The position numbers were made by a program, and so were the translations under genes. Below the pieces are notes generated by a model, which was not told the DNA's origin, ran no database searches, and saw nothing but the letters and a program-made list of their open reading frames with translations. 64,000 nucleotides of DNA from Dendrolimus kikuchii (taxonomy: Eukaryota; Arthropoda; Insecta; Lepidoptera; Lasiocampidae): assembly GCA_019925095.2 (NCBI GenBank), contig CM034389.1, forward strand, positions 27,840,935-27,904,934, written 5' to 3'. Shown here piece after piece: positions 60,483 to 64,000 of the stretch (its first letter is position 1; each line of letters starts with the position of its first letter).

Positions 60483-60488
60483 AATAAA
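60483..60488 (+). terminator. Poly(A) signal of the small heat-shock gene
   Basis: AATAAA 75 bp after the stop codon. Confidence 0.8.
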
Positions 60489-60549
60489 TTAGACACGGTT
60501 CATTTAGATCTCTTTCATTTCTATGTAGTTGTATAATATATAGTCCTCC

Positions 60550-61176
60550 CTTTTTTTTTATACAGGTGAAATCCGTTTGAGGACCGTAGGCCACGCGAGG
60601 GGGAAAGGTCGCGGCCCGTGAGTGGGATTCGCCAGGTCGGGGTGGCACTAGCACCCCACGTTGAGATGTGAGATGCTATTGCCGCGCCGCGGTTAGGGAT
60701 ACCCATTATAACCCCTGTCCGATCCCAAGCGTCCTTTGTCCAGGCTGTGGGCTCGCTCGCGCATTCACCACCAGCCCGGACGGACGGCGGCCGGCCCCTT
60801 TGCGGGCTGGCCTCACCATTTGGTGGCCGGAGATCTGGGTCTCTCCGGCTCCTCTACCTCACGCGCGCGTCCCTCCTCTCCGGCCTTTATGTGCGGGCGG
60901 GTCCGGTTTCCCCGCCGGTCGCCCGCACGGCCGTAGCCTACGGCGGCTGGAGGTCGTCATGGACGACCCTCCGACGCCGCCACCGGCTCTGGCGGGAGGG
61001 GAGCGTAGCGGATTGCTCCGTCTCCCGCTCCGCCGCCTCCTTTGCGGACATGACGGTTTCGCAGGAGGAGGCGGCTGCGTCCCACGCGTCGGCGCTCCCG
61101 ACCATGGCCTTTACCACGGCCGGGAGGGACAAATCCGCCCCGACGGCCACGACGAGATCGCGACGCTGCTCGTCCC
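60550..61176 (-). mobile_element. R1-clade LINE 3' fragment, GC-rich
   Basis: Flanked by the 14-bp direct repeat ATATATAGTCCTCC (60536-60549, 61177-61190), with a poly(T) at the left, so the element is on the minus strand. Its minus-strand frame includes AWDAAASSCETVMSAKEAAE and R-E-x-E, resembling the W-x-x-x-x-x-F-C-x-x-V-M-x-x-K-E-x-A-E-R end of R1/TRAS-type ORF2. The large open frames on other strands reflect high GC. Confidence 0.72.
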
Positions 61177-61494
61177 ATATATAGTCCTCCTTGACGTATG
61201 CGTCAACGGCGAACCTTGTCATGTCTGGCTGTGCGAGCGTAGGTGACTAGCGAAAACAAATTTGGTTTTAAAAGTTCTTTTGCAAGGAGCGCAATACAGC
61301 TGTCCTGATGAGTCGTATGTATAGTTATAGGAGATTTTAGGGCGGTTCTTTTTGATAAGGCGTTGCTTGTCAGAGTGTTGTACGTATAATAATAATGTAT
61401 AATAACTTCCTCATAGAGAGTCACACAATGAACTTTATGGCCATTATTCATTCATATCCTAATACATTCTTCAAAATAATATCCCAGATAGATA

Positions 61495-61733
61495 CCAACC
61501 CACAGCCAGGTCGTAGGGCATTTCGACTGGATGGCTACCACCCCTGGTCTAAAGTATGTCGCCATAACAACCTTGAGTTGTGTTCCGGTATTAGTGACCA
61601 GGATCCAGTCTCCCTTAAGAGAGCAGCAGCGCATTTGTAGCAACTTTGCTGTTGCAAATATCCATAGGCGATGGTAACCGCTTTCCATCAAGTGGGCCGT
61701 CTGCCTGTCTGCTGATCTCCTGCAATAAAAAAA
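61495..61733 (+). repeat. Family A copy, 5' truncated
   Basis: Starts at CCAACCCACAGCCAGG; A-tail present. Confidence 0.85.
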
Positions 61734-61795
61734 GATAGTTGAAAGAAAGATAGAGTATGTTTAATTATTGCTATTTTTTTTTAATTTTATTGTTT

Positions 61796-61990
61796 AACTG
61801 GCTGTATCCGGCAGACGTTGTGCTGCCCTTAGAAATAAAAATCTAGAACCCGATTGCAGCGACATCTACCGGGACCAATACTTGAACCATTCTCGCATCC
61901 ATTTTAATACAAACAAAAAACTCATCAAAATAGGTCCCACCGTTTAGGAAGACTAGCGGTGCCACCTACCGGTAGATCTATAATCTTAAC
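61796..61990. repeat. Helitron-like fragment H5
   Basis: CTGGCTGTATCCGGCAGACG, CCGATTGCAGCGACATCTAC and GGTGCCACCTACCGGTAG; related to 46929-47086. Confidence 0.5.
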
Positions 61991-62059
61991 CATACCGGAA
62001 CCCACTTGAACACGCACAAAAATAATTTCGGTAAATGTGAAAAACCGCGGAACCTGAGA

Positions 62060-62660
62060 ATTATGCAATTTTGTATTTAAAGACTATACTTAGACATATA
62101 CTTGCGGAGAATCTCAGTGACGACTTAGACATAGAGCGCGAGCGCAGAGCTCTGGCTGTGAGGTGCAACATGATCTCCCGTAGATTTTCGCGATGCAATG
62201 AACAAGTGAAAGTGACACTATTTAGAGCATACTGTCAAAGCTTCTACAGTTGTCAACTCTGGGTGAAATGCTCCAAGAAAGCTTTGGGAACCATTAGGGT
62301 ACAATATAATAATGCATATCGTATCCTAATGAAACTGCCTGGATTTTGTAGCGCTTCGGGCATGTTCGCCGAACAGAGAATTGCAGATTTGTTTGCGATT
62401 AGGAGGGCACGCATAGCGGGGCTCTGGGCTCGCCTCCGTGCTTCGGGCAATGGGATTCTCCGCATGTTCTCAGATTGCCTTGTTTTAGGAGCTGGCATTC
62501 TGTGCACCGTGACATAAATGCATAACGTATAATTGAAATGACATACTACTATTTATTTTTATTTTTTTTAATTTAATTTAATAACTTAATTGTAAGATTT
62601 TATGTTGTAAATTGATATGGGTTATTTATTACCTGAAATAAAGAAATTATTATTAAGAGA
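62060..62660 (+). pseudogene. LINE reverse-transcriptase C-terminal fragment
   Basis: Frame 62071-62517: LSDDLDIERERRALAVRCNM, KVTLFRAYCQSFYSCQLWV, VQYNNAYRILMKLPGFCSAS and G-M-F-A-E-x-R. This is the RT thumb/C-terminal part of a non-LTR element, the upstream RT core being absent. A 3' UTR ends GAAATAAAGAAATTATTATT. Confidence 0.75.
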
Positions 62661-62799
62661 CAAAGTTTTTACTTCACTTTGCTACTTGTTAGGCAAAGAC
62701 ACTAAATCCATACAGCATGAATATCAATATTATTTAATCAATCTCAAGATCATTGAATGACATGAAAGTATGGAATTTAAGATTTTTCACATTATTGTA

Positions 62800-63222
62800 A
62801 TTAAGATAATTAATATATTTTTCTAGATTGTACATATAAATACCGACTACATGCAATACCAATGTTAGCAGAACAAAGTATAGGTGTAAGGGGTGGTCGA
62901 AGGTGTAACCAGTGACAAGGACAGTGGGTTAGGTTAGGTTATCGTTAGACCAAAGCCGACAGAACCGACTGGTTTCCATTTACTCGTTGATAATTTAAAT
63001 AAAAATTAAAGTCGGTTCTGCCACTCGCCGGCCGCTGCAGCGGCACGCTCGCTTCGCTCGCTCGGCTCGTGGGCTTTGGTCTAAAGATAACCTAACCCAA
63101 CCCACTGTCCTTGTCATAACCTTCGAACACCCCTCACACCTATATATTGTTTGTCTAACATTAGTATTGCATGTTGTCGGTAATTATATATACAAACTAC
63201 AAAAATATATTAATTATCTTAA
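62800..63222. mobile_element. Long inverted-repeat MITE
   Basis: ATTAAGATAATTAATATATT at the left matches the complement at the right end; arms of about 150 bp (GTGGGTTAGGTTAG / CCTAACCCAACCCAC) surround a GC-rich centre. No coding capacity. Confidence 0.75.
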
Positions 63223-63279
63223 TCATAATATAAAAAATAATTGTAAAATATTACGTAAGAATGGGTTACCAATTCTAGA

Positions 63280-63514
63280 TTTTTTTTTAATTGCAGGTGT
63301 TCAGCAGACAAGCAGACGGCCGACTTGATGGAAAGCGGTTACCATCGCCTATGGACATTTGCAACACCAAAGGTGCTACAAATGCGCTGCTGATCTCTTA
63401 AGGGAGTATGGAACTTGGTCACTAATGCCGGAACACAATTCAAGGTTCTTATGGCGACATACTTTAGACGTGGGGTGGTAGCCATCCAGTCGGGCAAATG
63501 CCCTACCACCTGGC
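63280..63514 (-). repeat. Family A short subfamily copy
   Basis: Antisense, ends at CCCTACCACCTGG. Confidence 0.86.
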
Positions 63515-64000
63515 AAAATATATATAAGATATTCGTTTACTGTATAATGTGCTTATAAGTATTGTAATTATACATTTTGTTTCTGTATTTGTTTATTTTG
63601 GTGAGCAATAAAGTGTTATCTATCCTATCTATACTGATCACAATACTTATCGACCACTATAACCAGATTCGGTTAATACAGCATGTATTATGCTTTTAAG
63701 AATAATCCTTCTGGCTGTCATTATGATTAGACTTAATTAACCAAACTATTTTCATAATGCGATAACCACAGGTCGACGCGTGTTTTTTCGTTGTTTGTTT
63801 ACATTGGGGTGTAGTCGGTCTGCAGTTTATACCATAGTTTATAAACCTCGGATATTTAAAATTAGCTTCGTGAAAAGTAGGCGGTTATTAACCGTTGAAT
63901 TATCATTACACAGATTGGGAATAGTCTGAATTATTTTTATTACTGCGTCATCTGATGTCCAAAAAATTAAATAGTCATTAGTATAACCGTGGCCGCTGAC
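63515..64000. other. Intergenic DNA, no gene seen
   Basis: AT-rich; an AATAAA at 63607 has no associated coding sequence in view. Confidence 0.5.

Noticed and set aside
60668..61246. Large ORFs (192 and 145 codons) in the GC-rich block
   Set aside because: They lie across a LINE fragment and its target duplication; open frames are expected from high GC.
62930..62950. Telomere-like TTAGG repeat
   Set aside because: Only two to three units, within a MITE arm.

Overview
The window looks like a lepidopteran (moth or butterfly) nuclear chromosome segment. It is AT-rich, its genes are split by short exons with GT/AG introns, and the intergenic and intronic DNA is almost wall-to-wall transposable elements of types common in Lepidoptera (a poly(A) retroposon repeated about 27 times, tRNA-derived SINEs, non-autonomous Helitrons, TTAA elements, hAT elements, Penelope-like elements, Gypsy LTRs). 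The species cannot be named from the sequence alone.

Region 1 (1-38400, + strand) is most of a NOMO gene, encoding a subunit of the ER-resident BOS/multipass-translocon complex. Seventeen exons were placed by reading-frame and intron-phase continuity from 410 to the stop at 38356. The 5' exons (signal peptide and first repeat) lie upstream of the window. The chain is phase-consistent except in one interval: the exon ending at 29965 has its 5' part replaced by Penelope-like DNA, and an exon of about 100 bp expected before 35145 could not be found. The introns hold a truncated Jockey-type LINE, solo LTRs, a Gypsy gag-pol remnant, a nested hAT element, two Helitrons with 9-bp minisatellites and a 1.3-kb array of a 32-bp repeat with a 449-bp higher-order period.

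Region 2 (38400-43700) has no host gene: a minisatellite, remnants, a 1.5-kb non-autonomous hAT with an 8-bp target duplication, and a TTAA element.

Region 3 (about 43730-48090, - strand) contains a small four-exon gene that single-ORF tracking misses. It has a TATA box, a signal-peptide exon, an exon with two Lys-Arg sites, and two exons giving a four-cysteine C-terminal domain (118 residues, all phases matching). I do not recognise the family; it reads as a processed secreted peptide or hormone-like precursor, and it is the most interesting item here.

Region 4 (48100-59700) is again repeats, centred on a 2.1-kb inverted dimer of a Penelope-like element encoding a GIY-YIG endonuclease. It has a 13-bp target duplication and an empty-site paralogue a few kb away.

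Region 5 (59750-60500, + strand) is an intronless small heat-shock protein gene with a four-unit heat-shock element, TATA box and poly(A) signal. A GC-rich R1-type LINE fragment with a 14-bp target duplication follows it. The rest, to 64000, is repeats.

All gene models are read by eye from sequence and family knowledge; no searches or transcript data were available.
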